Shown here in pieces: positions 40,197-49,221 of a stretch of DNA of 64,000 nucleotides. The notes below the pieces were generated by a model that searched no databases, was not told the origin of the DNA, and worked only from the letters and a program-made list of their open reading frames with translations. Source of the DNA: Lacticaseibacillus brantae DSM 23927 (GTDB taxonomy: Bacteria; Bacillota; Bacilli; Lactobacillales; Lactobacillaceae); NCBI RefSeq assembly GCF_001436115.1, contig NZ_AYZQ01000002.1, forward strand, positions 62,001 through 126,000, written 5' to 3'. The stretch's first letter is position 1. Each line of letters opens with the position of its first letter. The position numbers and the translations under genes are program-made.

Positions 40197-41338
40197 ATTT
40201 TCTCGGCGTGTTAGCCCTGATTCTCATTTCAACGCTCATCCTTGGCCACCTCAGCCGTCAGGTCGGAATGCCAGCGGTGATTGGGCAACTGTTGGCAGGC
40301 ATCTTACTCGGCCCCGCAGTCCTCAACTGGATTCAACCGACACACTTGGTTTCGGAATTCTCTGAGATTGGGGTCATTTTGCTCATGTTCATTGCAGGGT
40401 TAGAAAGTGATCTTGGCTTACTTAAGAAGTATTTCAAACCGGGATTGTTTGTCGCGGTGATTGGGGTCATCTTTCCGATTGCAGTAATCTTTTTCTTCAG
40501 CGAGAGCTGGGGATTCAGTCCCACCAGTAGTCTATTTCTCGGGATCACGTTTGCGGCGACTTCGGTCTCGATTTCTGTCGAAGTGTTGAAAGAATTGAAT
40601 GCTTTGGACGGCAAAAATGGCGCCACCATTCTTGGCGCCGCCGTGGTTGATGATATTTTGACGGTGCTGATCCTCAGTGTCACGGTGAGTTTGCTTGGGA
40701 CTGGCGAAAAGGCGAACGCGGCACCTCTTTGGTTGACGCTGGTTGAGCAAGTGGCCTACTTCGGGGCAATCTACATTGTGGTGAAATGGTTGGCGCCATA
40801 TTTAATGCACTTGGCCCAACGCCTTTATCCAAGTATTGCAGTGACCATCATGTCACTGCTGTTGTGCTTGGGCATGGCCTACGTGGCGGACTTGATTGGT
40901 CTGAGTGCAGTGATTGGCGCATTCTTTGCCGGAATTGCTGTCAGCCAAACGGATTACCGCAAAGAAGTTGACCAAAACGTTGAAGCCATCGGGTATGCCG
41001 TGTTTATCCCAGTGTTCTTCGTTAGCATTGGTCTCAATATGCGCTTTGACGGCTTGTGGGAAGATATTCTCTTCATTCTGATTCTGACAGTGCTGGCCCT
41101 TCTGACTAAGTGGTTGGGTGGGGGCTTAGGCGCACGGCTGGCTGGCGACAACTTGGCTGATAGTAACGTGATTGGCGCCGGCATGGTTTCCCGCGGCGAA
41201 ATGGCCTTGATTGTGGCGCAAATTGGCTTTGATGCCCACTTATTGGGTAGCGAGTATTATTCTGCCGTGATTGTGGTGATTATTTTGACCACATTGATTG
41301 CACCACTGATGCTCAAGGATGCCATCAGACGAGCATAA
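40193..41338 (+). CDS. Monovalent cation:proton antiporter (CPA2/Kef-type)
   Basis: A 381-residue antiporter: about 12 helices, with the CPA2 blocks LGHLSRQVGMPAVIGQLLAG at the start and GLSAVIGAFFAGIAVSQ later, plus the motif FIAGLE. There is no C-terminal RCK/TrkA domain, so it is the short type (NapA-like) that exchanges Na+ or K+ for H+. The start overlaps the Bcr/CflA stop by 4 bp, with AAAGGAGA before it; both are one transcript with the 30-codon ORF. Confidence 0.9.
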   Translation: MNFLGVLALILISTLILGHLSRQVGMPAVIGQLLAGILLGPAVLNWIQPTHLVSEFSEIGVILLMFIAGLESDLGLLKKYFKPGLFVAVIGVIFPIAVIFFFSESWGFSPTSSLFLGITFAATSVSISVEVLKELNALDGKNGATILGAAVVDDILTVLILSVTVSLLGTGEKANAAPLWLTLVEQVAYFGAIYIVVKWLAPYLMHLAQRLYPSIAVTIMSLLLCLGMAYVADLIGLSAVIGAFFAGIAVSQTDYRKEVDQNVEAIGYAVFIPVFFVSIGLNMRFDGLWEDILFILILTVLALLTKWLGGGLGARLAGDNLADSNVIGAGMVSRGEMALIVAQIGFDAHLLGSEYYSAVIVVIILTTLIAPLMLKDAIRRA

Positions 41339-41449
41339 ATTTTGACTGCGATTCAAGCCCGCGCTTGTGCCTTGTCCAGCGATTTGGCGAGGCTTAGCAC
41401 CATCGCTTTTTGATTTCAGTGTGTTACCATGATTTCAGAGGTGAAACAG

Positions 41450-41716
41450 ATGAATGAAGAGAGTAAGACTGTTCAAATTCTTGGCCGCGTCTCATCAATT
41501 ATGTCAATTCTGATGTACGTTTCATATATTCCTCAAATCATGAGTAATTTAAATGGCCAATATGGCAACCCAATTCAACCACTGGTTGCGATGATCAACT
41601 GTATTTTTTGGACGTGCTATGGCATCCTCAAAAAAGAACGCGATTGGCCGATTATTTTCGCCAATGTGCCCGGCATTTTCCTTGGGGCAATTACCTTTTT
41701 TACTGCCTTACATTAA
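41450..41716 (+). CDS. SemiSWEET-type sugar transporter (PQ-loop), 88 aa
   Basis: A three-helix SemiSWEET protein, which dimerises to form one sugar uniport pore. The PQ-type motif is MYVSYIPQIMSNL, and the helix 2-3 region reads PLVAMINCIFWTCYGILKK as in bacterial SemiSWEET. GAGGTG lies before ATG 41450; the in-frame ATG at 41429 has no ribosome site. A terminator follows. Substrate (glucose, sucrose or other) cannot be told. Confidence 0.88.
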   Translation: MNEESKTVQILGRVSSIMSILMYVSYIPQIMSNLNGQYGNPIQPLVAMINCIFWTCYGILKKERDWPIIFANVPGIFLGAITFFTALH

Positions 41717-41719
41717 AAC

Positions 41720-41757
41720 AAAAACGTGCCCTCAGGATTCTGAGGACACGTTTTTTT
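41720..41757. terminator. Bidirectional terminator
   Basis: AAAACGTG-C-CCTCAG pairs with CTGAGG-A-CACGTTTT around a 4-base loop, then more T residues. It lies between the SemiSWEET gene and the converging 112-aa gene. Confidence 0.88.
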
Positions 41758-41767
41758 GTGGAAAATT

Positions 41768-42106
41768 TTAGGCTTGGCGTTTGCGGCCAAAGAAGATTGG
41801 CGCCAAAATGATTGCGATAAAGACCGTCGCTAACACGCTGCTGACCATCACGCTTGGACTGTAGTGTAAGGCAACAACTAGCGCCACGAAGGCACCGGTG
41901 ACGCCCCACTTGAAGCCAGTGGATGTTTGTGGCACGGCGCGGCCAGTCAAACGCTGTTGCAAGACGATTTGCACGGTGGTCAAGACGAGTAATAACGCGC
42001 CAATTGAACCAACTGCAATCAGGCTAAATGGTAAAAGAATCACGTGTACAAAGAGGCTCAGCCAAACAACAACGGCCGCACTCTTGATCCAAGGTAATGC
42101 TTTCAC
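41768..42106 (-). CDS. Small membrane protein, 112 aa
   Basis: Three or four hydrophobic segments (SAAVVVWLSLFVHVILLPF, IGALLLVLTTVQIVL, GVTGAFVALVVAL, VLATVFIAIILAPIFF) and a basic end (GRKRQA). GGAG lies 8 bases before the GTG at 42106; the longer version from a TTG at 42127 is less likely. The MFS gene ends 111 bp upstream of its start on the same strand, so co-transcription is possible. No family recognised. Confidence 0.7.
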   Translation of the reverse strand: MKALPWIKSAAVVVWLSLFVHVILLPFSLIAVGSIGALLLVLTTVQIVLQQRLTGRAVPQTSTGFKWGVTGAFVALVVALHYSPSVMVSSVLATVFIAIILAPIFFGRKRQA

Positions 42107-42217
42107 AAGAATCACTCCATTTCTCAATAGGGTTTAATTTGGTCTGAGACAGCGTTAAGTGTAACCGGTTGCGTCTCTTGATTGATAATATCAAAGCTTT
42201 GAATCTTGTCAATTGAT

Positions 42218-43408
42218 TTAGTTTTGGGCGGGTCGCAAAACGCGAGCAAAAGCTAAACCAACCAGGACCAGTGCCAGCCCGGTGACGACAAAAATTGGGC
42301 CAATCGGGATGACATCAGCTAACGGGCCATAACCTAACATCGCAATTGGGTAAATCCCGGTTGAAAGAATTTGTAAGACAGCAAATGTTCGGCCCATCAA
42401 TGCCGGGGCGACAGTCTCCTGAATGTAAATGTTCTGGGCAGCTTGCATAATCGGGTAGAAAATTCCAGAAATACCCATGAATAAGAGGTAAACCCAGAAT
42501 GGTTCACTGAGGCCCATGACTGCAAAGGACACCCCGCTCCCCACAAAGCCGAGGGCAATCACGCCAACTTTATTCTTTAACGTTTTGTGCGAAGCGATAT
42601 AGACACCACCAAGACTGGCACCAATGGTCCAGGCCAATTCATTAAAAGTTAGGAGCCACACGCCGCTCCCAAATGTCCGCTTCACATAGAGGGTGGACAA
42701 TTGAGATGAGGGCGCAATCAAAATGAAGGCCAAGGCAGTAAAAGCCATGAACAAGGCCAACGTATGGTTATGCCAGATTGAGCTGAGCCCATCTTTGAGT
42801 TCAGCAAAGTTCGAATCGGTGCCTTGGGCCCGTGCCACCTTCTCGACTGTAATTGTTGCAAGCGACAGCATAGCCAGAACAGCGGTGGTCGCATCCACCA
42901 CGAAAATCCAAAAGATACCCAAGTCACCCAGAATCCAACCAGCTAATAATGGCGACATCAGGAGCATAATCGACATAATAATTTGGTTGAGGCCATTCAT
43001 TCGCGTGATTTGATCCCGCGGCACAAGTTGCGGCAGCAACGCATTGGCAGCTGGTGTTTGAATTCCTGTCCCAAATGACCGCACTGCTGAAATTGCCAGC
43101 AATAACCACAGACTGTGATCCAGGGTTAGGAAAATGATGGCAAAGAGAACGGTTAAGACCGTGACACCAGCACTGGCTCCAACAATCAACCATTTACGGT
43201 TGCACCGATCAGCCCAAACACCCGCAAACAAGGATACGAGGATAGCGGGCAATGATCCAGCTAAAGAAGCATAGGTCATCCAGGTCCCAGATGATGTTTG
43301 TAAAGCGATGTACCATAGCACCGCGAAAGTAACAGTTGAAGAGCCGAAGACAAACAGATTTTGACTAATTAAAAAGTGGGTCGCGTTTCGACGCCAGGTT
43401 GTTAACAT
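42218..43408 (-). CDS. MFS transporter, DHA3-type (macrolide-efflux-like)
   Basis: A 396-residue transporter with 12 helices. The opening FLISQNLFVFGSSTVTFAVLWYI and the loop AGVWADRCNRKWLIVGA are typical of the MFS_3/DHA3 family that includes macrolide exporters. A weak GGGGCG site precedes ATG 43408; the frame is open to 43441. No terminator is seen directly after the stop. The substrate is not known. Confidence 0.88.
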   Translation of the reverse strand: MLTTWRRNATHFLISQNLFVFGSSTVTFAVLWYIALQTSSGTWMTYASLAGSLPAILVSLFAGVWADRCNRKWLIVGASAGVTVLTVLFAIIFLTLDHSLWLLLAISAVRSFGTGIQTPAANALLPQLVPRDQITRMNGLNQIIMSIMLLMSPLLAGWILGDLGIFWIFVVDATTAVLAMLSLATITVEKVARAQGTDSNFAELKDGLSSIWHNHTLALFMAFTALAFILIAPSSQLSTLYVKRTFGSGVWLLTFNELAWTIGASLGGVYIASHKTLKNKVGVIALGFVGSGVSFAVMGLSEPFWVYLLFMGISGIFYPIMQAAQNIYIQETVAPALMGRTFAVLQILSTGIYPIAMLGYGPLADVIPIGPIFVVTGLALVLVGLAFARVLRPAQN

Positions 43409-43531
43409 ATTATCGCCCCTATGAGCACCGTGGCGGCGCAAGTTTTCTTAGCATTAAGTGTAGCGCTATCTGGCTGGCTTTACCCGTTTGAGGCCCTGCA
43501 GCTCATCGAAATCCGATGGCACAGGTTTTCT

Positions 43532-43560
43532 TTGAGTCCATTTCGATACTCTAGTAGAAT
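43532..43560 (+). promoter_or_regulatory. Promoter of the HAD-NhaP-LacI run
   Basis: TTGAGT (43532-43537) and TAGAAT (43555-43560), 17 bp apart. The first ribosome site GGAGG starts directly after the -10, so the start point would lie almost on the 13-codon ORF; a leader of only a few bases would result. Confidence 0.5.
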
Positions 43561-43570
43561 GGAGGCAGTT

Positions 43571-43612
43571 ATGTTTCAAGATGGAGGCTATCATGGGAGA
43601 ATTATTTTTTGA
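43571..43612 (+). CDS. Possible 13-aa leader ORF overlapping the HAD gene start
   Basis: ATG 43571 follows GGAGG (43561-43565) and encodes MFQDGGYHGRIIF before TGA at 43610-43612. The HAD gene's own ribosome site GGAGG lies inside it and its ATG at 43593 is within it in another frame. It may be only a by-product of a duplicated GGAGG, so confidence is low. Confidence 0.35.
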   Translation: MFQDGGYHGRIIF

Positions 43613-44243
43613 TTTTGACGGCACAATTGCCGACTCAGAAGTAGGAATTGTTAATTCGATTAAATACTTCGTGAATAAACTGGGGTTGCGGCCGCTGACT
43701 GATGATCAGTACCGCTTGTTCATTGGCCCGGCATTGACCGATAGCTTACACAAGTACTATCCAGAGATGGATGATGTTGCCGTTCAAGCGGCCATTCAAA
43801 CGTATCAGGAATTTTATACCAAGGACGGGATTTTCCAACTAACACTGTATCCTGGCATTGAAGCGGCCTTAACTCAGTTGCAAGCATCTGGGTATGTTTT
43901 GAACATCGCCTCGGCTAAACCCGAGGGGATGATCAAAGAAATCACGGCTAAATTCAACTTGGAACACTATTTTACAGGCCAATATGGGGCTACACTGGAT
44001 GAACGGATTCGGAGTACCAAAACGCAGGTGCTGCAATACGCACTCCAACAAAGTGGTGCGGATCAGAGCAGCTTAATGATTGGGGATCGGGATACTGACA
44101 TGGTCGGTGGCCGTGACAACGGGTTGCGCACGATTGGCGTCACGTACGGTTTTGGTTCCAAGGCTGAATTGCAACAGGCGCAGGCGACTGTCATTGTCGC
44201 GACACCAGGCGATTTGGACGCCGCAGTTTCGGAATTGATGTGA
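43593..44243 (+). CDS. HAD-superfamily phosphatase (Gph/PpaX-like)
   Basis: A 216-residue haloacid-dehalogenase phosphatase: motif I DFDGTIADSE at residues 6-15 (Asp nucleophile), a helical cap, motif III region ASAKPEG, and motif IV GDRDTDMVGGRDNG. It is likely a phosphoglycolate or pyrophosphate-type phosphatase; the cap type is subfamily IA. GGAGGC lies 6 bases before ATG 43593. The antiporter gene follows after 7 bp. Confidence 0.9.
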   Translation: MGELFFDFDGTIADSEVGIVNSIKYFVNKLGLRPLTDDQYRLFIGPALTDSLHKYYPEMDDVAVQAAIQTYQEFYTKDGIFQLTLYPGIEAALTQLQASGYVLNIASAKPEGMIKEITAKFNLEHYFTGQYGATLDERIRSTKTQVLQYALQQSGADQSSLMIGDRDTDMVGGRDNGLRTIGVTYGFGSKAELQQAQATVIVATPGDLDAAVSELM

Positions 44244-44250
44244 GGCAATT

Positions 44251-46164
44251 ATGACAATAATACTTGATGGTTTAGTCATTGTTGGGTTGATTATTCTGGC
44301 GCAAATTATCCAACGGTTTGTCCCCAAAGTGCCACTGCCACTCATTGAAATTCTATTGGGAGTGGGGTTAGGTCTAACTAATCAAAATTTCGCGCTGAAG
44401 GGATTCAATTCAGAATTATTCCTGTTGGGCGTTATCGCGCCATTGATGTTTAATGACGGCCAGAATACGTCGCGCCGGGCGCTGAGTCGCAACATGTGGA
44501 ACGTCTTGATGCTGTCAGTGGGACTGGTGCTGGTCACCGTGCTAATTGTAGCCGGTCTAACGGCCTGGCTAATTCCAACCTTGGGGTTCTGGACGGTTTT
44601 TGTTTTAGCGTCTGTTTTGTCACCGACGGATGCGACTGCGGTCAACGGGATTACTCAGCAACTCACTTTGCCGGAACGATTGACCCAGATTCTTGAAGGC
44701 GAATCACTATTGAATGATGCAACTGGCATCGTAATTTTCGATTTTGGCCTGACAGTTATCGCCTCTGGTCAGGTGGCTATCGGTCATGGGATTAGTGAGT
44801 TTTTGATTGAATTTTTTGGTGGGCTCATTCTCGGGTTTGCCTTGGGTTATTTGGTTGTCTGGTTCCGGCTTTGGTTACAATCGCTTGGTTTAGATCAAAG
44901 CGCCATTATGGTGCCGATTCAATTGGCGACACCGTTTGTGGTCTATTTGATTGGTAATCAAATTGGCGTGTCAGGCATTTTGGCTGTCGTCGCTGCTGGC
45001 CTGGTTCACGGCCTGGAAAGAGATCGGTTGCGCATGACATCGACCCGCCTACAAGTGGTCACAACCACAGTTTGGCAGGTCGTGAGCGATATGCTCAACG
45101 GGCTCGTCTTCGTGTTGTTGGGACTGATATTACCGCTGGTCTTTCATGAAGGCGGGACGCAATGGCTGCGCTTATCAGCGTTAGCGTTTGCCATCTATGC
45201 CGTGATGCTGCTCGTGCGCTTTGTTTTTGTTCGCTTCACCCTCAATCTACCCCTGAGATTGCCTAGAAACCTAAGTAGTTGGTTGGTGGCAATGTTTGGC
45301 AGTCACGGCACAATGACGCTGGCTTTAGCATTATCGTTACCTCTGAACTTTCCTGAGCGGAGTCAATTATTGGTTGTCGCCGCCTTGGTCATTCTCTTTA
45401 GTTTGATTGTGCCCACAATCTTGGCCCCAGTATTTGTTCCGGCAGCACCGGCACCAGTTGGGCCAGATGAGGCTACGGCGCGGCAAGAGATGCTTGCTAG
45501 TACAGCAGAGTGGTTGAAACATCAACCAGATACCGTGGCTCGGGCGCATGTGCAAGGCATGCTACAGGAACAGTCTGGTGTGCGACTGCGCTTTGACAGG
45601 ACCAAATTACGCGCGCTGTTAGCGGCTGCAGACACCGTCGAACGGGCGGCCATCAAAGCAGCGACCGACAGTGCTGAGTTACCCGCCTTTGTCGCCCCAG
45701 CATACAATCGCTACCTGGCTGCGCAATCTGGGCAATACAATTCCAATATTTTTCGACGGATGCTCATGTCGTTACTATGGCAGGTTATGGGTGTGCGTTT
45801 ACGTGGGAAGATTCCTAATCGCGGGCAAGCGACGCCTCAGATGCGAGCTGTGGTTAAAAATGGTCAGTCGGCCTTTCTTCAAGCCGAAACCATCGGATAT
45901 AACGCCGTCATGGCTTGGACTCGGACTGGCGAAGAAACACCAGAGATGGGAATGCTTGCGACTATGTACCAGCAACGGCACAGTCGGTTTTTGACCCAAG
46001 ACGATCTCCAAGCTGAAGAAAATAGTTTATACGTTCAAGCTTTTCAGGTGGAATACCAGTATATTGATAATCAACTTCGCCAAAAACTGATGACCAATGA
46101 GGTCGCCAAGGCGTTGCGCGAACAGATTTCTTACGACCAGATGGTTTACATGCAGCAACATTAA
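44251..46164 (+). CDS. Na+/H+ antiporter (CPA1, NhaP-type)
   Basis: A 637-residue CPA1 antiporter; the first 400 residues form about 12 helices with SPTDATAVNGI (about residue 125) and the ion-site motif LLNDATGIVIFDF (Asn154-Asp155). The last 230 residues are a soluble helical tail (ARQEMLASTAEWLKHQPD onward), as in NhaG/NhaK-like proteins. It starts 7 bp after the HAD gene with GTGAGG before it, and lies 15 bp before the LacI-type gene. Role: Na+ (or K+) efflux and pH control. Confidence 0.9.
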   Translation: MTIILDGLVIVGLIILAQIIQRFVPKVPLPLIEILLGVGLGLTNQNFALKGFNSELFLLGVIAPLMFNDGQNTSRRALSRNMWNVLMLSVGLVLVTVLIVAGLTAWLIPTLGFWTVFVLASVLSPTDATAVNGITQQLTLPERLTQILEGESLLNDATGIVIFDFGLTVIASGQVAIGHGISEFLIEFFGGLILGFALGYLVVWFRLWLQSLGLDQSAIMVPIQLATPFVVYLIGNQIGVSGILAVVAAGLVHGLERDRLRMTSTRLQVVTTTVWQVVSDMLNGLVFVLLGLILPLVFHEGGTQWLRLSALAFAIYAVMLLVRFVFVRFTLNLPLRLPRNLSSWLVAMFGSHGTMTLALALSLPLNFPERSQLLVVAALVILFSLIVPTILAPVFVPAAPAPVGPDEATARQEMLASTAEWLKHQPDTVARAHVQGMLQEQSGVRLRFDRTKLRALLAAADTVERAAIKAATDSAELPAFVAPAYNRYLAAQSGQYNSNIFRRMLMSLLWQVMGVRLRGKIPNRGQATPQMRAVVKNGQSAFLQAETIGYNAVMAWTRTGEETPEMGMLATMYQQRHSRFLTQDDLQAEENSLYVQAFQVEYQYIDNQLRQKLMTNEVAKALREQISYDQMVYMQQH

Positions 46165-46179
46165 TGAAGGAGGATTCTC

Positions 46180-47151
46180 ATGGCAACACTAGCAGATATT
46201 GCCAAGCAAGCGGGCGTCAGCAGTGCCACAGTGTCCAGGGTGTTGAATGCGGATCCGACTTTATCGGTGTCCACCACGACCCGGGCCAAAATTCTTCAAG
46301 TCGCTTCGGATTTGAACTATACCAAGACAAAGCACACGGCCAAGGTCGCCCGCATTGCCCTAGTGCAGTGGTACACCAAAGATCGCGAGTTGACCGACTT
46401 ATATTACTTAGCCATTCGCATGGCGATTGAACAGGCAGCGCAACAGGTGGAGTTTGAACTCGTTCAGACTTTCGCCGGGGATATCTCTGATTTAGGCAAT
46501 ATTGATGGCTTAATTGCGATTGGTAAATTTAGTGCGGATCAACAGCGCCAATTCGCAGCCCTGACGGCGCATGTCGTGATTGTTGATATGGCTACGGCTA
46601 TTATTGCTGCAGATACAGTCGTCCCAGATTTTAAAGGAGCCATGCAACAGGTGGCTGAGGCATTTAAAGCCGCTGATCTGACTGAAATTGGTATTTTGAG
46701 TGGCAGCGAAGAAACCAGTGACGGCAAAGATCAGCTAGCCGACGTGCGCTTACCGCTTTTTTTGGCAGCGATGGCTGACGCAAAACTACCCGCGCCGCGC
46801 CAATTTCAGGGAAACTTCACTGCTGAGAGTGGTCGCAAAGCTACCGAAGTGGCAATTCAGTTGGGTGTGATGCCTAAAGCCTTGTTTGTCACCAGCGATG
46901 CGATGGCCATCGGCGCTTTACAAGCCTTGCAAGCCGCCAGTGTCACTGTCCCGGACCAAGTGAAGGTGGTTAGCTTTGATGACACTTCAATTACGCGCCA
47001 CGTTTATCCCACACTCAGCGCCATTCATGTAGACACTGAACAAATGGGGTTCTGGGCCGTGCAGTTGATGAAATCTCAGCTGGCGACCCCAAATCGGCCT
47101 GCTTTACAGATGATTGTCAGCACGCGTTTAGAACGGCGACAAAGTTTTTAG
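46180..47151 (+). CDS. LacI/GalR family transcriptional regulator
   Basis: A 323-residue regulator with the LacI HTH in residues 3-24 (TLADIAKQAGVSSATVSRVLN) and hinge, followed by a periplasmic-binding-protein-like sensor with IGALQALQAASVTVPDQVKVVSFDD. GAAGGAGG precedes ATG 46180. It follows an antiporter gene on the same strand at 15 bp, an unusual place for a sugar regulator; no sugar genes are near. Its target may be elsewhere or its own operon. Confidence 0.9.
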   Translation: MATLADIAKQAGVSSATVSRVLNADPTLSVSTTTRAKILQVASDLNYTKTKHTAKVARIALVQWYTKDRELTDLYYLAIRMAIEQAAQQVEFELVQTFAGDISDLGNIDGLIAIGKFSADQQRQFAALTAHVVIVDMATAIIAADTVVPDFKGAMQQVAEAFKAADLTEIGILSGSEETSDGKDQLADVRLPLFLAAMADAKLPAPRQFQGNFTAESGRKATEVAIQLGVMPKALFVTSDAMAIGALQALQAASVTVPDQVKVVSFDDTSITRHVYPTLSAIHVDTEQMGFWAVQLMKSQLATPNRPALQMIVSTRLERRQSF

Positions 47152-47209
47152 AATTAGCTAAGTCTAACAAAGCTCCCGTGGGTTTACGCCTACTAGAAAA
47201 GAGAATGAT

Positions 47210-48097
47210 ATGAAGAAATTTGTTCCTGTGCTACTGGTACTTGGCCTCCTACTAAGTGGCTGCCAAGTACAATCCAATGCCAATAAGGCCTCGCAATCCG
47301 AAACCACTAACACCACCAGTCAACAAGTCCAGTCCACCCAATCTTCAAGCCCGGCAGCCAACCAAGCGACCTCAGACGGGCAGCAACTCGCCCAGGTGCC
47401 ATTTGACATTGCCAAATATCCCGAGTACTTCATGCCCGTGAATAACAATGACCCGGTCTTTGTCGGCGCGTTTAAAGCGACTGTCGCGGCTGCTCAGCAA
47501 AAAGGGGAGATTCTCCCCCAGGTTAATTATTCTGGCTTAGACGGGCTGGGACGGACACAAATGGTTACAGCGATTGTGACAGAACAAATGGTCACGGCAC
47601 ATTCGTCTCGAGTGACGAAGCGGCCTGCTTTTCCAGCCGCGACCAAGATTGCGGGTGAATTCGCAGATGGGCAATACAATACCGTGACACACCAGTGGCA
47701 TGGTCAGGTCCGGAATAATAAAATCATGCAATTACCGGGCTATCGCGGGTATATCTATAACAAGAGTCACTTGTTAGCCTGGTCTTTGGGCGGGGATATG
47801 TTAACGCACAATGTCATTCTGGGGACCCGGGCCCAAAACGTCGGGAGCAACCAGCAAAAAGATCCCGGGGGGATGGCCTATTCGGAAACAGTCACCCGAG
47901 ATTATCTTGCTGCTCATCCTGATGATGCTGTCGCGTATCAGGCAATTCCGATTTATGCTGGCACTGAGCTTGTACCCCGGGGCGTCTGGGTGATTGCCCA
48001 GGCCATTAAGCAGCCACAAGCACTTAACGTGAATGTCTGGACATTCAACACCCAGTTGGGCGCCAGCATCAACTATCAAACTGGCGCAGTTCATTAA
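47210..48097 (+). CDS. DNA/RNA non-specific endonuclease (EndA-like), lipoprotein
   Basis: A 295-residue secreted nuclease. The lipobox LLSGC gives Cys18, followed by a Ser/Gln-rich linker up to residue 75. The betabetaMe catalytic block is GYIYNKSHLLAWSLGG (His near residue 186; typical DRGH becomes NKSH), then NVGSNQQKDPGGMAYSE with the metal-binding Asn. It matches EndA/competence-type membrane nucleases by outline. It is the second secreted nuclease in the window. Start ATG 47210 has AAAAGAGA upstream. Confidence 0.85.
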   Translation: MKKFVPVLLVLGLLLSGCQVQSNANKASQSETTNTTSQQVQSTQSSSPAANQATSDGQQLAQVPFDIAKYPEYFMPVNNNDPVFVGAFKATVAAAQQKGEILPQVNYSGLDGLGRTQMVTAIVTEQMVTAHSSRVTKRPAFPAATKIAGEFADGQYNTVTHQWHGQVRNNKIMQLPGYRGYIYNKSHLLAWSLGGDMLTHNVILGTRAQNVGSNQQKDPGGMAYSETVTRDYLAAHPDDAVAYQAIPIYAGTELVPRGVWVIAQAIKQPQALNVNVWTFNTQLGASINYQTGAVH

Positions 48098-48139
48098 AAA
48101 ACCGTAACATCACCATGAATGGCGATGTTACGGTTTTTT
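48096..48139. terminator. Bidirectional terminator after the EndA-like gene
   Basis: AAAAAACCGTAACATC/GATGTTACGGTTTTTT is a perfect 16-bp stem with a 12-base loop, between converging genes. Confidence 0.9.
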
Positions 48140-48141
48140 AA

Positions 48142-49146
48142 TTAGCTAACGAGACGATTGAATGGTTTGATGTGCTGTAAGACCCATGTTAAGGCACCAG
48201 CAACAATAAACACGAGTGCGTCAATCAGTAGATAAGTGAAGTTCTTTAATAGGCCGCCGGCGGGGATCAGTGGCTCTAAGTGTCTAACAATTGTATGGAG
48301 AATAACAAAGTGACTCAAGTAAATTCCAAACGTCAGTTGGCTGATCCAGGCTAAGACGGCTGATTGTTTCGGTGATGTGGGGGCTGCAATCAGTCCAAAG
48401 AGTGTGATTGCAATCAAGACAACTGGGAGAAACAAAACATTGTCAAACCCAAGGTATGCGCGCTGGTCCACCAGTGATTGACTGATTGTCAGCCCAGAAA
48501 CGACGACTAAACTGATAAGGCCAACCAGAACGAGCCACATTTTACGCGGTGGATATAGGAACAAGTATCGACCCAAAACAAAATAACCGAGAAAGCCCAT
48601 GTAGAGTGGTAATTGAAAATACGGGCTGATGTGAAAATGCAACAACGCCTGAAAGAAAGGCACTGTGGTGCCAAAGCCGATCCAGAAGCCTAGAAAAATT
48701 TCAAAATCCTTTTTAGTAAAGTTCGCTGTCAAGCGACTGATGAATGGGAGCATCAAGTAAAAGCCGACCAGCATATATAAATACCAGAGATGAATCGCCG
48801 CCGGCTGGGCGAAGAAATGCTGCAAGTAAGCATCTAGCCGCCACCAAGCAACAGGCCGCGGCCCCAACAGCCAATAGCCATAGTCCCAAATGAGCAGCAG
48901 CAAGAAGAAATGGCCCGCCTTAGTAAAACTATAGGTGTACGACCGTTGCCTGTTCAACAGAAGCGCGCCTGAAACCATCATGAAGAGTGGCACCGCCGTT
49001 TTTGCAATAAAAAAAGTTACCGTCGCCAAGACCCAGCTGCTATTCAAGCCAGAAAACTGGATGAAGACAGCTGATGAATGGTTCACGATAACCAAGAAGC
49101 ACGCGAGAATTTTTAATAAATCAAATGATACATTCCGTTCTTTCAT
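48142..49146 (-). CDS. Acyltransferase family 3 membrane protein
   Basis: A 334-residue polytopic protein of the acyltransferase_3 family (as in the membrane half of OatA and in WecH). About ten helices; the N-terminal SFDLLKILACFLVIVNHSSAV holds the conserved His, and IYLSHFVILHTIVRH is a late family block. It lacks a C-terminal SGNH domain, so it is a short acyl or acetyl transferase that likely modifies a cell-envelope polymer. Chosen start ATG 49146; a GTG at 49152 is also in frame. Confidence 0.88.
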   Translation of the reverse strand: MKERNVSFDLLKILACFLVIVNHSSAVFIQFSGLNSSWVLATVTFFIAKTAVPLFMMVSGALLLNRQRSYTYSFTKAGHFFLLLLIWDYGYWLLGPRPVAWWRLDAYLQHFFAQPAAIHLWYLYMLVGFYLMLPFISRLTANFTKKDFEIFLGFWIGFGTTVPFFQALLHFHISPYFQLPLYMGFLGYFVLGRYLFLYPPRKMWLVLVGLISLVVVSGLTISQSLVDQRAYLGFDNVLFLPVVLIAITLFGLIAAPTSPKQSAVLAWISQLTFGIYLSHFVILHTIVRHLEPLIPAGGLLKNFTYLLIDALVFIVAGALTWVLQHIKPFNRLVS

Positions 49147-49221
49147 AATCACAACCCCATCCCAACTTTAATCAAACCCAGTAAATAACATACCATAGTT
49201 GAAATGGATTGTGGTGGCGTT

